This document shows, piece by piece, positions 31,083 through 41,520 of a DNA stretch of 64,000 nt. The stretch's first letter is position 1. Each line of letters begins with the position of its first letter. The notes beneath the pieces were generated by a model. It did not search any database, was not told where the DNA came from, and saw only the letters and a program-made list of their open reading frames with translations. Source of the DNA: Schistocerca nitens (lineage: Eukaryota; Arthropoda; Insecta; Orthoptera; Acrididae); contig NC_064617.1 of NCBI RefSeq assembly GCF_023898315.1, forward strand, positions 620,115,000-620,178,999. Direction: 5' to 3'. The position numbers were made by a program, and so were the translations under genes.

Positions 31083-32504
31083 CACTCCTGGAAATTGAAA
31101 TAAGAACACCGTGAATTCATTGTCCCAGGAAGGGGAAACTTTATTGACACATTCCTGGGGTCAGATACATCACATGATCACACTGACAGAACCACAGGCA
31201 CATAGACACAGGCAACAGAGCATGCACAATGTCGGCACTAGTACAGTGTATATCCACCTTTCGCAGCAATGCAGGCTGCTATTCTCCCATGGAGACGATC
31301 GTAGAGATGCTGGATGTAGTCCTGTGGAACGGCTTGCCATGCCATTTCCACCTGGCGCCTCAGTTGGACCAGCGTTCGTGCTGGACGTGCAGACCGCGTG
31401 AGACGACGCTTCATCCAGTCCCAAACATGCTCAATGGGGGACAGATCCGGAGATCTTGCTGGCCAGGGTAGTTGACTTACACCTTCTAGAGCACGTTGGG
31501 TGACACGGGATACATGCGGACGTGCATTGTCCTGTTGGAACAGCAAGTTCCCTTGCCGGTCTAGGAATGGTAGAACGATGGGTTCGATGACGGTTTGGAT
31601 GTACCGTGCACTATTCAGTGTCCCCTCGACGATCACCAGTGGTGTACGGCCAGTGTAGGAGATCGCTCCCCACACCATGATGCCGGGTGTTGGCCCTGTG
31701 TGCCTCGGTCGTATGCAGTCCTGATTGTGGCGCTCACCTGCACGGCGCCAAACACGCATACGACCATCATTGGCACCAAGGCAGAAGCGACTCTCATCGC
31801 TGAAGACAACACGTCTCCATTCGTCCCTCCATTCACGCCTGTCGCGACACCACTGGAGGCGGGCTGCACGATGTTGGGGCGTGAGTGGAAGACGGCCTAA
31901 CGGTGTGCGGGACCGTAGCCCAGCTTCATGGAGACGGTTGCGAATGGTCCTCGCCGATACCCCAGGAGCAACAGTGTCCCTAATTTGCTGGGAAGTGGCG
32001 GTGCGGTCCCCTACGGCACTGCGTAGGATCCTACGGTCTTGGCGTGCATCCGTGCGTCGCTGCGGTCCGGTCCCAGGTCGACGGGCACGTGCACCTTCCG
32101 CCGACCACTGGCGACAACATCGATGTACTGTGGAGATCTCACGCCCCACGTGTTGAGCAATTCGGCGGTACGTCCACCCGGCCTCCCGCATGCCTACTAT
32201 ACGCCCTCGCTCAAAGTCCGTCAACTGCACATACGGTTCACGTCCACGCTGTCGCGGCATGCTACCAGTGTTAAAGACTGCGATGGAGCTCCGTATGCCA
32301 CGGCAAACTGGCGGACACTGACGGCGGCGGTGCACAAATGCTGCGCAGCTAGCGCCATTCGACGGCCAACACCGCGGTTCCTGGTGTGTCCGCTGTGCCG
32401 TGCGTGTGATCATTGCTTGTACAGCCCTCTCGCAGTGTCCGGAGCAAGTATGGTGGGTCTGACACACCGGTGTCAATGTGTTCTTTTTTCCATTTCCAGG
32501 AGTG
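31083..32504 (-). mobile_element. Tc1-like DNA transposon, apparently intact
   Basis: Inverted ends: CACTCCTGGAAATTGAAATAAG at the left and the complement of CCATTTCCAGGAGTG at 32504, imperfect over about 32 bases. TA lies on both sides (31081-31082, 32505-32506), the family's target. The 1,422 bp length and uninterrupted transposase make it the least decayed element in the window. It sits in the TA-rich tail of a tRNA-Thr-like SINE. Confidence 0.95.
31238..32260 (-). CDS. Tc1-like transposase, full length
   Basis: The open frame extends upstream to 32569, but I choose the ATG at 32260 because MPRQRGREPYVQLTDFERGRI begins the usual N-terminal domain and earlier codons lie in the terminal repeat. 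This gives 340 residues, the usual Tc1 length. The first half holds two helix-turn-helix domains (ERGRIVGMREAGWTYRRIAQ, then QQIRDTVAPGVSARTIRNRL) with basic linkers. The catalytic triad is intact: FSDESRF (Asp), LFQQDNARPHVS (Asp) and SPDLSPIEHVWDW (Glu, DD34E). VWGAISYTGRTPLVIVEG is also typical. It would cut and paste TA-flanked ends in the nucleus. Confidence 0.95.
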   Translation of the reverse strand: MPRQRGREPYVQLTDFERGRIVGMREAGWTYRRIAQHVGREISTVHRCCRQWSAEGARARRPGTGPQRRTDARQDRRILRSAVGDRTATSQQIRDTVAPGVSARTIRNRLHEAGLRSRTPLGRLPLTPQHRAARLQWCRDRREWRDEWRRVVFSDESRFCLGANDGRMRVWRRAGERHNQDCIRPRHTGPTPGIMVWGAISYTGRTPLVIVEGTLNSARYIQTVIEPIVLPFLDRQGNLLFQQDNARPHVSRVTQRALEGVSQLPWPARSPDLSPIEHVWDWMKRRLTRSARPARTLVQLRRQVEMAWQAVPQDYIQHLYDRLHGRIAACIAAKGGYTLY

Positions 32505-32514
32505 TATATATAGT

Positions 32515-32960
32515 TAAAGGCTACGCAGCCATTGACCTTCGTCTGTGCGAATGCGCACAGGTTGCCCAAACTCTTACGGGAATCGCCAAAGCGTGCGCGA
32601 GTAATGAGTGGGTGGGCAAATGTCTATAAGGTACAATACATATGTAGACTTGTGGAGAGGTGAGAATGTGGGTCTCACGGGAAGCGTGCAGGGGATAAGT
32701 CCCTGCAGTCGCGCTATTCATGTGTGTCTTCGGTGGCTCAGATGGATAGAGCGTCTGCCATGTAAGCAGGAGATCCCGGGTTCGAGTCCCGGTCGGGGCA
32801 CACATTTTCAGCTGTCCACATCGAGGTATAACAACAACACCTGTCGGCAGCTGAGGTTGTCAGTTAGTTATCATTTATTCCAGGGAAAAGCTGCACGGTC
32901 ATCAACAGTAACTGTTCTTTCGAGAACAAGTTACTGTCTTCATATATATATATATATATT
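32515..32960 (+). repeat. tRNA-Thr-like SINE with long 5' leader
   Basis: A leader of about 200 bases (CATTGACCTTCGTCTGTGCG, AACTCTTACGGGAATCGCC, GTGGGTGGGCAAATGTCTATAAGG) precedes a tRNA-like head at 32727-32800, the ACATTTTCAGCTGTCCACATCG body and a TA-repeat end (32943-32959). The third copy of this family in 2.3 kb. Confidence 0.82.
32727..32800 (+). tRNA. tRNA-Thr(TGT)-like sequence in SINE
   Basis: Cloverleaf as at 30703-30776, anticodon loop CATGTAA. One change in the acceptor (TCTTCGG). Probably a SINE promoter head. Confidence 0.38.
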
Positions 32961-33099
32961 AACGTAAATTAGAGGCACAGTCCATTAGTAGTTCGTTATC
33001 AGGAAAACAAGCCCTCATAATGCAAACTGCCACTACAAGAACGAAAGTTTCCAAACATGTCAATGAGTAGTCGAGAAAAGTGGACACAATTTGTCTACT

Positions 33100-33965
33100 G
33101 AATCGCAACGCACGCCACTTACGAGGGGACCCGCTAAGTGTCATACCCCTATCTTGCTGAAACTTCGCTCAGTGAAAGAGGGCAAAAAACAAGCGACCGC
33201 GTGTCTCGGCTCATCTGCATGCACTCGACCGATTCTGAGAGAACGACGATCAAAGTTTTCATTGCGCTGTTGCTATAGTGTAGATACCTTTTAGTGCGTA
33301 ATGATTCCATTGAAGCTACAGCTCAGCGGCAACCGTCGCGACTTCAGAACTTCGCGCTGCGAGTTCGAAACGGGGTTGTTCCTTTTTTCTTCCTCACACT
33401 CTGAATTATCTATGAATATTTATTCCACTTTATGTTGAAACAATGTTGTCGTCATTCGTCGATTAATTTACTGTGTAATGAAAGAAGTTAAAAAAAATAA
33501 ATAAACGAACGAGAAAATGATGTGAAATATTTGAGGTTCAAAAATATTTCACATTTTTTCTCATTCGTTTATTTTTTTTTTTAAATTCATGAATTACACA
33601 GAAAGTTAACTGACGAATAACGACATTATTTCAACATAAATTGAAAAAAACATTCGTAGATAATTCTGATAGAGAGAGAGGAAAAAAAAAATAAAGAAAC
33701 CAATACGGTCTCGAACTCGGGAATCAAACTTAAGAAGGAGCGACGGTAGTCACTGAGCCACCGCTTCAACTGCATTCTCGCGCGCAAAAGGTATCTACAC
33801 TATAGCAACAGCGCGTTGATATCTTTAACTGTCGTTTTCTAGGAAGCGGTCGAGCGTCTGCAGGTAAGCCAAAACACATGTTCGCTTATTTTGTCCTCTC
33901 CTTCACAGAGCAAAGTTTTCGGACAATCAGCTAATGGCACCTGGCGAGTTCCCCTCTTTAGTCGA
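33100..33965. repeat. ~860 bp palindrome with tRNA-like segments
   Basis: Two arms of about 430 bp face each other around 33535 (TGTGAAATATTTGAGGTTC / AAAAATATTTCACA). Matching inverted blocks include GCGCTGTTGCTATAGTGTAGATACCTTT (33268; complement about 33788) and CTCGACCGxTTCxxAGAxAACGAC. The right arm contains a minus-strand tRNA-like sequence (GCGGTGGCTCAGTGAC, GAGTTCGAGACC), as in a SINE head. The arms are visibly diverged, so the structure is old. Confidence 0.8.
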
Positions 33966-34431
33966 GTCGCTTCTTACGCCCGGCGAGAACTATGTATGCC
34001 TCAGAGTAAACTGCGCCACTTGGAAACACGGCGAGCGAGGATAAACACGTTATCCTTCTTATAAGGCAAACTTCTACAACTAAAATTCACGGAGTGCTCT
34101 TCAGATTGCCTCAGATATTTCAGAAATGTTTCTTGCGTTAGGCCTGCCGTATATGCAAAACGTAAACATTTCATTTCATGTAATATTTATTAGGATACGA
34201 CATGACAAGAGCGGACGAGTCCCTTCTGAGAAAAATTACAGATTCTAAGTTGCTCCACTGTGTAATGACACTGGTACGGGCTTGCGATCTCTCGTTTATG
34301 CCATCGATTTCCATGTTACACATACTTTGCCATTGCGCTGTCGCTGCAGTCGTGGAGGAGGCAGTCTGTTTCCTACTAGCGCTGTTTTCGCAGAAGATAT
34401 TAACCGCGACAAATCATTCAGTCGACACTAA
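33966..34431. other. No recognised feature
   Basis: Sequence leading into the Tc1-like pseudogene. Inverted ends for that element were looked for here and not found. Confidence 0.45.
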
Positions 34432-35416
34432 ATGGCCCATCTGGCTGAGGTAGACAAGGGCGCTATAATAGCACTCCACGCAGAGGGATTTTCAAATGGC
34501 TATATAGCAATAACAATGTGTCTTCACAAGTCGACGGTAGCCAGATGGATTAGACGAAAGGAAGCGGGTGGTAACCTGAATGGGAGGCCTCATGGCCGTC
34601 GCCGCAAAACAGCACCTGCTCAGGATCGGCAGGTAAGCCGTTTCAGTGAGAACCACCCATTTGTCAACGCACGACAAATGCAGCAGACTTTGGGTCTCAA
34701 TGTTAGCAGTAAGACCGTCACTCGCCGTCTAAGGGAAGGTGGACTGAGAACAAGAAGCGCTGCTGTGAAAGAGACATCGACTATTTTTCACAGAGAAGCC
34801 CGCTCTGCTTTTGCTGCTGAAAATGTCGACAAACGTCTCTAGTTTTGGAGGCGAGTGATTTTCACGGAGGAAAAAGTTTTCTCTACGGCATCAACCAGAA
34901 AAATACTTGTTTACCGGCCAAAAGGTGCTAGGTATAATCCAATATTTATTTACATTTGCCGAAGGATTGGCAGGGAGTCAGTAACGGTATGGACATAGAT
35001 ATCGGCCGAAGGGTATGTGCTCCTGTGGGAAGTAGAAGGAAGATTCGATGCGCGCAATTACATAAGGAGAACGTGATGTTGCCTTCTGTGACAGCAAGAT
35101 TTGGCGATGATCAGATCATGTTCCAACAAGATCGCTCATATGGCACGTATGGTTAAGAAGTGGTTCGACGACCATAGTAAATAGTAATATTACTGTAATG
35201 GAATGGCCACCTAAAGGAGCTGACATGAATCCCATTGAGAATATCTGGGCAGGAATGGTCAGTGTAATTCGGGAAAAAGGACAGTCACGTTCGACCCGCC
35301 GACAGCTTTCTGATGTGATTCATGACGCTTGGAATGAGTTAGTTGAATCTCCTAGTTATCTGGCTATTCAGCACAAACGCAAAATATTGAGTAGAAGCTC
35401 ACCGATGAAGGCGTAA
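34432..35416 (+). pseudogene. Tc1/mariner-type transposase, several breaks
   Basis: The first 136 codons are open: a helix-turn-helix domain (IIALHAEGFSNGYIAITMCLHKSTVARWIRR) and a second one (ARQMQQTLGLNVSSKTVTRRL), joined by a basic GRPHGRRRKT linker. After a stop at about 34842, RRVIFTEEKVFS covers the first acidic position (Glu for the usual Asp). MFQQDRS covers the second Asp (about 35120), and EWPPKGADMNPIENIWAGMV supplies the final Glu (about 35205-35265). At least three stops or frame changes. No terminal repeats were recognised. Confidence 0.85.
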
Positions 35417-35769
35417 TTGGAGAGCGAAGGTTGGACTAGAAGGGGACGTAAGGAGGCCCGAAAAAGAAGAGAAAAATCAAATACCCAATAGACTTTGAGT
35501 CGTTGTCACAGTAGAGGGCGGTTGGTATATGCGATTCGGAACAACAGTGGAAGAATAGTTATATTTACTGATTTTTGAGGCTTTATTTTGTGACGGCTAA
35601 ACAATGCTGCTTCATGAGACCCACTATTTGTCCACATGTGGCTAAACGTCAGAGGTGTAAAAAATTTTGAGAGGTGTCGAAGTTCTCTGGAACAGTAACG
35701 TGTTTTAGACAAGAAAATGATTTTTAGTTCATTTCATTTTAACCATTCACAGTATGCTTTGAGATTCTA
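35417..35769. other. No recognised feature
   Basis: Downstream flank of the transposase remnant. AT-rich, with no terminal repeat found. Confidence 0.4.
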
Positions 35770-36243
35770 ATGTATGATTTCATTTTGTTATTATGTATCT
35801 TTTCTTCAGTGACAGTGAACGGTAGTAAGTTTCAAGATATAAAGAATAACTGGAAGTTTTTAATTTTTGTAATAGCGTACTTAACAGTTAAAATTTTAAA
35901 AAAATCTGGAGTTATAGGACATATTAAGAAGCAAGTCAAAAATGGCATTGTGGAAAGATCAGGTTGGTCTCTAAAGGGTGACGACGGGCAAATAGCAAAT
36001 ACAAAACAATGGGTAACAACTATTGTTGATGGTGAGGGGCCATATTCGATATGTCACTATTCTTTAATTGTATTTCTGAAGTTTGTCGTCGATCCTAGGA
36101 CTGAAACCGATACTCTGTTTTACGTAAAGAACATAACCTTTAAAATCTACGTACCAGCGCAGAATATTAATACACAGTACGTTGATCAGGACCTAATCCC
36201 ACTGCCTTTAATTTTATTCTCACGGACGACATTGAGACAGTAA
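35770..36243 (+). CDS. Hypothetical 157-residue open frame
   Basis: An ATG-initiated frame in AT-rich DNA. The first ~20 residues (MYDFILLLCIFSSVTVNGS) resemble a signal peptide with a small-residue cleavage region, and a second hydrophobic stretch (FLIFVIAYLTV) follows at about residues 30-40. The rest is mixed and ends FSRTTLRQ. I recognise no family. There is no visible promoter, intron or neighbour supporting a gene, and a SINE begins 23 bp after the stop. It could be a chance frame or a viral or transposon leftover. Confidence 0.2.
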   Translation: MYDFILLLCIFSSVTVNGSKFQDIKNNWKFLIFVIAYLTVKILKKSGVIGHIKKQVKNGIVERSGWSLKGDDGQIANTKQWVTTIVDGEGPYSICHYSLIVFLKFVVDPRTETDTLFYVKNITFKIYVPAQNINTQYVDQDLIPLPLILFSRTTLRQ

Positions 36244-36266
36244 ATAACAAGAGGGATAACAAAACT

Positions 36267-36381
36267 TCAAATGGCTCTGAGCATTATGGGACTTAACATC
36301 TATGGTCATCGGTCCCCTAGAACGTAGAACCACTTAAACCTAACTAACCTACGGACAGCACACAACACCCAGTCATCACGA
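36267..36381 (-). repeat. SINE, head-truncated
   Basis: Only tail and body remain; CAACACCCAGTCATCACG shows it belongs to the tRNA-Gly-headed subtype seen at 38208. ATAACAAAACT at 36256-36266 and 36382-36392 is an 11 bp target duplication, so the truncation occurred at insertion. Confidence 0.9.
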
Positions 36382-36689
36382 ATAACAAAACTCTCAGATT
36401 CAATATACAGAATTGAAGTGTCCAATGGATTCAAAAGTTTGCTATAACAGCAAATAATTGCTTTCACTGACTACGTTTTCTCATTCAGACATTGTCTGAA
36501 ACTAGGACTAGCAAGGTAAAATATTTTTCCACAAATTGTCCAGTTGGAAGTCGAAGGGAAAGTTACATAAATTACGATCACAACAAACGTTTTTCAAGTA
36601 GACTGATCACTGTAGCATCCAACGCTCTTATTGTGTGTTACATGCGCAGTATGTAAAATGGCTACGCCACTAACACACAATACCACTAA

Positions 36690-36966
36690 GCTATGAAACA
36701 ACTGTGGCAAAACAAAGCATCCTCGTTGTCCATGTTATGGATAAGACGACTAATTCGCAACATAAATGTCAATGCAAGCAGCAATTTCTGTTGGAACGTG
36801 CTTCCTGTACCAAATAACATACATTTCCTACGTCTTCAGTGCGAATCATGTATCAAATGTAATTTAAAGGACATAAAAATATCGAGTGGATTTACTAAAA
36901 TAATTATGAACCACTCAAGAACTTAAATCGATAGTCACATAGTTGTCAAACGTATTCTACGGTTAT
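36690..36966 (+). repeat. Unknown repeat, copy B (partial)
   Basis: Aligns with about 28430-28625 of copy A in the same orientation (AATTTCTGTTGxA, TAATTATGxACCAC, GTCAAACGTATTCTAC-like). A LINE fragment follows directly. Confidence 0.6.
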
Positions 36967-37554
36967 TACAATTACGAGCAACTTAAATTGAAAAGACCAC
37001 ACAGATAATATTGTGGGGAAGGCGAGACAAAGACTGCGCTTTGTTGGCATAACACATAGAAGATGCCACATACCCACTAAACAGACAGCATACATTACAC
37101 TTATCCGTCCTCTGCTGGAATACTGCTGCGCGCTGTGGGATTCTTACTAGGTAGGATTGACGGAGGACATCGAAAAAGTGCAAAGAAGGGCAGCCTTTTT
37201 CATGTTATCCCGCAATAGGAATGAGAGTGTTACTGCCATGATACGCAAGTTGGGGTGGCAGTCACTGAAACAAAGACGGTTTTCCCTGCGGCGAGATGTA
37301 TTTACGAAATTTCAATCACCAACTTTCTCTTCCGAATGCGAAAATATTTAGTTGACACCCACCTACGTAGGGAGAAATGATCATCGTAATAAAATAAGAG
37401 AAATCAGAGCTGGAACGGAAAGATTTAGGTGGTCCTTTCCCCACGCGCCATTTGAGAGAGGAATGGTAGAGAAGTGGTATGAAAATGGCTCGATGAACCC
37501 TCTGCCAGGCACTTAAGTGTGAATTGGAGAGTAACGACGTAGATGTACATGTAC
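36967..37554 (+). mobile_element. CR1/L2-type LINE, 3' fragment
   Basis: Same subfamily as 5750-7065. Frames give the NIVGKARQRLRF segment, RPLLEYCCALWDSY, IEKVQRRAAFFMLSRNRNES (37157-37351), FQSPTFSSECENI and NDHRNKIREIRAGTERF. It ends in CTCTGCCAGGCACTTAAGTG and a GTAGATGTACATGTACATG tail. Three or more stops or shifts. It lies exactly between two opposed copies of an unknown repeat. Confidence 0.85.
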
Positions 37555-38207
37555 ATGTACACGTGGTAAATCAGATCCCAGTATTAATGCCACAGCGTTT
37601 TAGAAGTGCGAGCATTCTCAATGCTAACTAGCTTAAGAAACACTTCGGCTAATGAACGTTTTCTGGCTGTGGCGAGTCTAATGGACAATTCGAAACATTG
37701 TAGAATACGTTAGGCAGCTATGTAGCTGTTTATTTCCTGGGGTGGTGCAGAATCATTCTTCTAAATTTACTCGCTAATAACACTATTTTGTTATTTAGAT
37801 CAACATTCCGAATGCTCGTCACATAAGCGGTGATATAAGGGTAGAAAATTCTTGTTTTTGATTCCAGAGAGCTCTATGCAACAGAAACTGCAGATCATTT
37901 TGCCACTTTCATTGTGAAACTGCCGGCTTCTTCATGTCAGGGGTAATAATAGAGGGCTGTTTGCCTGGGTTGTCTGCCAGCGTAGTGGAAGCTGTTTGCT
38001 ACTGCAAGCGAGGTCTGGTTTGTTTTCGGTTCTACTCTCGATTGAGGCAGATAGACTATCAGTAAAGCAATTTTAAGAAATTTTCGCGCCCCCAGTACGT
38101 TTCATTGCTAACTTTATTCTGTACCGGCGCCCTGTGGATGTCAATATGAAACTCTTGTATTGCCTACTTTTTCCGCGTCTGTCAATAACTGAACTGACTT
38201 AAGTGTG

Positions 38208-38413
38208 AGCCCGCATCTCGTGGTCGTGCGGTAGCGTTCTCGCTTCCCACGCCCGGGTTCCCGGGTTCGATTCCCGGCGGGGTCAGGGATTTTCTCTGCC
38301 TCGTGATGGCTGGGTGTTGTGTGCTGTCCTTAGGTTAGTTAGGTTTAAGTAGTTCTAAGTTCTAGGGGACTTATGACCACAGCAGTTGAGTCCCATAGTG
38401 CTCAGAGCCATTT
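38208..38413 (+). repeat. tRNA-Gly-headed SINE
   Basis: The head resembles tRNA-Gly(CCC): GTGGTCGTGCGGTAGCG, TCTCGCTTCCCACG around the anticodon, and GGGTTCGATTCCCGG as B box. The body and tail (CCTTAGGTTAGTTAGG to CTCAGAGCCATTT) are those of the class II-headed SINEs. A perfect 13 bp duplication, TGACTTAAGTGTG, is at 38195-38207 and 38414-38426. Confidence 0.96.
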
Positions 38414-38776
38414 TGACTTAAGTGTGGCTCTGAACGATTTTTAACTGAATTTCCTTATGAATCTTCACGCACTGCTACATTTGCACACTTTCCTGGTAGA
38501 TCAGCAACGGTAAGACAATATGACTGGTCTGAACGTTGACACAGACCGTTTCGCGGCCGAATGCACATAATATTTTGCTAATTCGTAACGGTCTGGGGTA
38601 CTTTGTCTTACTAAAACAGTTATGTTATCTCGATAAGCTGAAATTCAGCAAAATTAGTACAGTTCGTACTAATTAGCGTGTCTTCTTTCATTTATATCTT
38701 ACATTTACGTGTTGTGTTTAACACACTAATCAGCATCAATATAGTCTTACACATGATTGAAAACAGTCTGACAAAG

Positions 38777-38970
38777 CCGGCCACTGTGGCCGAGTGGTTC
38801 TAGGCGCTTCAACCTGGATCCGCGCGACCGCTACGGTCGCAGGTTCGAATCCTGCCTCGGGCATGGATTGTGTGTGATGTCCTTAGGTTAGTTAGGTTTA
38901 AGTAGTTCTAAGTTCTAGGGGACTGATGACCTCTGATGTTAAGTCCCATACTGCTCAGAGTCATTGTTTT
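38777..38970 (+). repeat. tRNA-headed SINE (class II head)
   Basis: Head CCGGCCACTGTGGCCGAGTG with B box GGTTCGAATCC; tail ends CTCAGAGTCATTGTTTT. A 12 bp duplication, AGTCTGACAAAG, is at 38765-38776 and 38971-38982. Confidence 0.96.
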
Positions 38971-39149
38971 AGTCTGACAAAGTTCGGATATTTTGTCAAT
39001 TTCACGCCTGAGCATACTGTGTTCGTAGCACTTAGTCGCCTTGCCTCTTATGCTGTGTAGCAGACTTTAAAGCTGTGCGGATCAGCATAACGAAAAGGTG
39101 AAGTGTTGAGGGATCTCACTCGTTTTGTCCACGACTGTACATAGAAATC

Positions 39150-39560
39150 ACATGCTCTGATTTGGATGACAACTCGTAGAATGAAGACAGCGGTCCGTGT
39201 GTGTGGGTTTACGGTATACCCCATGTCTCAAGGTACCACTTTTATTTACGTACTAGAACATCCAAGAAAGGCAATTTGCCAACTTTTTCAATTTACGTCG
39301 AAAATTTCATTGGTGGCTGAAGGTAGTTCAAATGATGGAAAAACCGACTAAGAGCTTCCATTCCATGTGGTCAAACAATAAAAGTATCGTCCACGAATCT
39401 CCAGAAACATGTAGGTTGAAGAGAAGAAGTCCTGAGTGCGTTACCTTCAATATCTTCCATAAAAACATCGGCTACGATATGGGAAAGAGGACACCCCGTA
39501 ACCACAACGTCGTTTGTTCAAAAAATTTCATTAAATAAAAAATGTGTCGATGTCCATCAT
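39150..39560 (-). pseudogene. PLE reverse transcriptase remnant
   Basis: Minus-strand translation shows Penelope RT features: a PLSHIVADVFMED stretch (motif B region, about 39480), FVDDTFIV (catalytic VDD, about 39395) and KLPFLDVLV (about 39270). The copy is old and broken in several places. It leads directly into unknown repeat copy C. Confidence 0.75.
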
Positions 39561-40329
39561 GAAATTATGTGCTGTTTGAAAGGGCTCCATCTGCTTGCGT
39601 GTAATTAAATAATGTGGGTCAGCTTTCGTCTTTCTTTCGGTGAATTTCGTATCCACAACCCTTGGACAGTGCGCTTACATTTCTTGGCTTCTCGTCTCCT
39701 TCGAGCTGAATTGGTAGAGATCATTGGAATCATAGTTGCTTACGTATTGACTCACCACGCTACTAACTGCAAACTTGAGCACCGTATCAATTGATACTGT
39801 GCGTAAGAAGCGTGGCACTAATAATCATTGTTTAATGGACCTGTCGCGATCCCACTAGGCGTTAGGCTCGCGACTCTATCGCGTTCTTATTGTGGAAGAA
39901 GTACGTCTTCTATGTTTATCATGTTTTTATTGAAGATCACTCAGGAAAGAACACATAGCATAGGCAGTAATTACACAGTAATAACTATTGGAACGTTACA
40001 CGAAACTTGGGTAGAACTCCCCAGAAATGTTCCGTGAAATCAACTACGGAACAATTATAACGTAGCACAACGTTTAAATGTCATGGAACGAAGAGTATCT
40101 TCACTGAACGTGATAATAAATTTAAACCATTTCAAATTCAATTACAAACATAATTTCTGAGTTCCTCAACTCCACATGTTACGTCTGCTTTCGTTTATGA
40201 ATGCATGAACGCACTGAACACCGCTACCTAAGTTTGTAAACTTTCTATAAAAAATTGTCTAAATGTGTGTGAAGAGCGAATATTTTGTTTTCTAAAACGT
40301 TCTCCTCCTGTAAGGTGTACTTCATACGT
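39561..40329. other. No recognised feature
   Basis: May include more of the decayed PLE at its left edge. Short frames (39612-39794, 39828-40037) match nothing I know. Confidence 0.45.
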
Positions 40330-41520
40330 CGTACTCAACTGCTGGTGCTGCGCATGTGAACAATGCCGTGAAATAAAACATTAAACTTCTTGAAACGCAA
40401 AATTTTAAGTAAGGAAAATGAATCCAATGAAATGCCAAAATAACTAATTTTGTGCGCGGTGAAAACTATATAACTAAAACTCAATATCGAAGCACATTTT
40501 GAACGTTGTTTTATATAAAGTGCCATGTTTCACATTGAATATCCACAAAATAAATTATTGCTCTACTTGGAGGAAAATAACTATTTGAACCTGCCAGTTC
40601 TCCAAAACTGTTCACTGAAGATTAATCTGCTTACTAGCGGCACGTGACGATCCTGACTACAGAGTGCTTGCTCAAGAATGCAGAGTGAGATATGCTGTGA
40701 AATGAAAGTGACTTACCTCTTACTCAGCAAGTTGTCTTTCTTGCGCGCGCGCGCGTGTGTGTGTGTGTGTGTGTGACTGAGCAAATACAAACCAGCGGAT
40801 ACAGCAGCTAAAGGAAAAGACACTACTCAAACTACTCACTATTAATTTCTTTCTTTTTGCTTGTCAGAAACAATCTGACTTCTTGTGGTGCAAGGTACAA
40901 TGTACAACCAACAGAATATCCAGAACTTCATGGAAGTGGGATTAACTTTAAAGAAAATCGTTTTTCAGATATCAAAGTCTGATTATTTGAAAAAAGACTG
41001 CACAGCGTAAGAAAGTCTAACAATTACAAATTCTCTCATTACAAAAAGAACTATAAACATTTCAACCAAAGAAGTTATTTGTGACGCAATGAAAAACAAA
41101 GTCATCAAATTAACGCTAATTATGAAAGTTATTAGTTATCTGAGGGACAATGATTTCCTTCAATCAACAATTCTGACAAACATTTCATTCTTGGACAGGC
41201 CTTCATTATCTCTAAAATTCCTCCAAAATCTTCTCCATCGATATAAAGGACGAGAAAGTATTATAAACGGGTTCACATCTCCATAATAAAGCATTCTACA
41301 TAGCTTCTCCAATATTTACAGAAAACATATCTCATCCTCTGGAAAATTCAACTTTTCGCAACTACGCCTCAAATAAGAACGCCTCAGCGCTGCACAACTG
41401 ACTGACTGGTCAAGACTCTTATTCACTGCTCATGCAGTGCGCCCATTCATCTTTGACCCAGCACAGTAAAAGTGAATTATTTACAATAGCAGAAATCACG
41501 TGAGAACCTTACAGCTTGAC
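40330..41520 (+). repeat. Unknown ~1 kb repeat, copy 2
   Basis: Collinear with 11425-12470. It carries a (GC)n(GT)n microsatellite at 40743-40775 and an extra ~150 bp block (about 41060-41200) absent from copy 1. GACTTACCTC (GATTTACCTC in copy 1) is the complement of a splice-donor consensus and is kept in both copies. Confidence 0.7.
40743..40775 (+). repeat. (GC)n(GT)n microsatellite
   Basis: CGCGCGCGCGCG followed by repeated GT, within unknown repeat copy 2 and absent from copy 1. Confidence 0.95.

Larger units (their letters stand above)
37555..39150 (-). repeat. Unknown ~1.1 kb repeat, copy C
   Basis: The complement of copy A at 27620-28757, enlarged by two SINE insertions (38208-38413, 38777-38970) and small indels. 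On its far side (from 39150) it continues into PLE reverse transcriptase sequence on the same strand. Confidence 0.72.

Noticed and set aside
30703-32800. Three functional tRNA-Thr genes
   Set aside because: The sequences lie in a repeated unit with shared non-tRNA flanks, one has a changed anticodon, and two form a palindrome. SINE heads are more likely.
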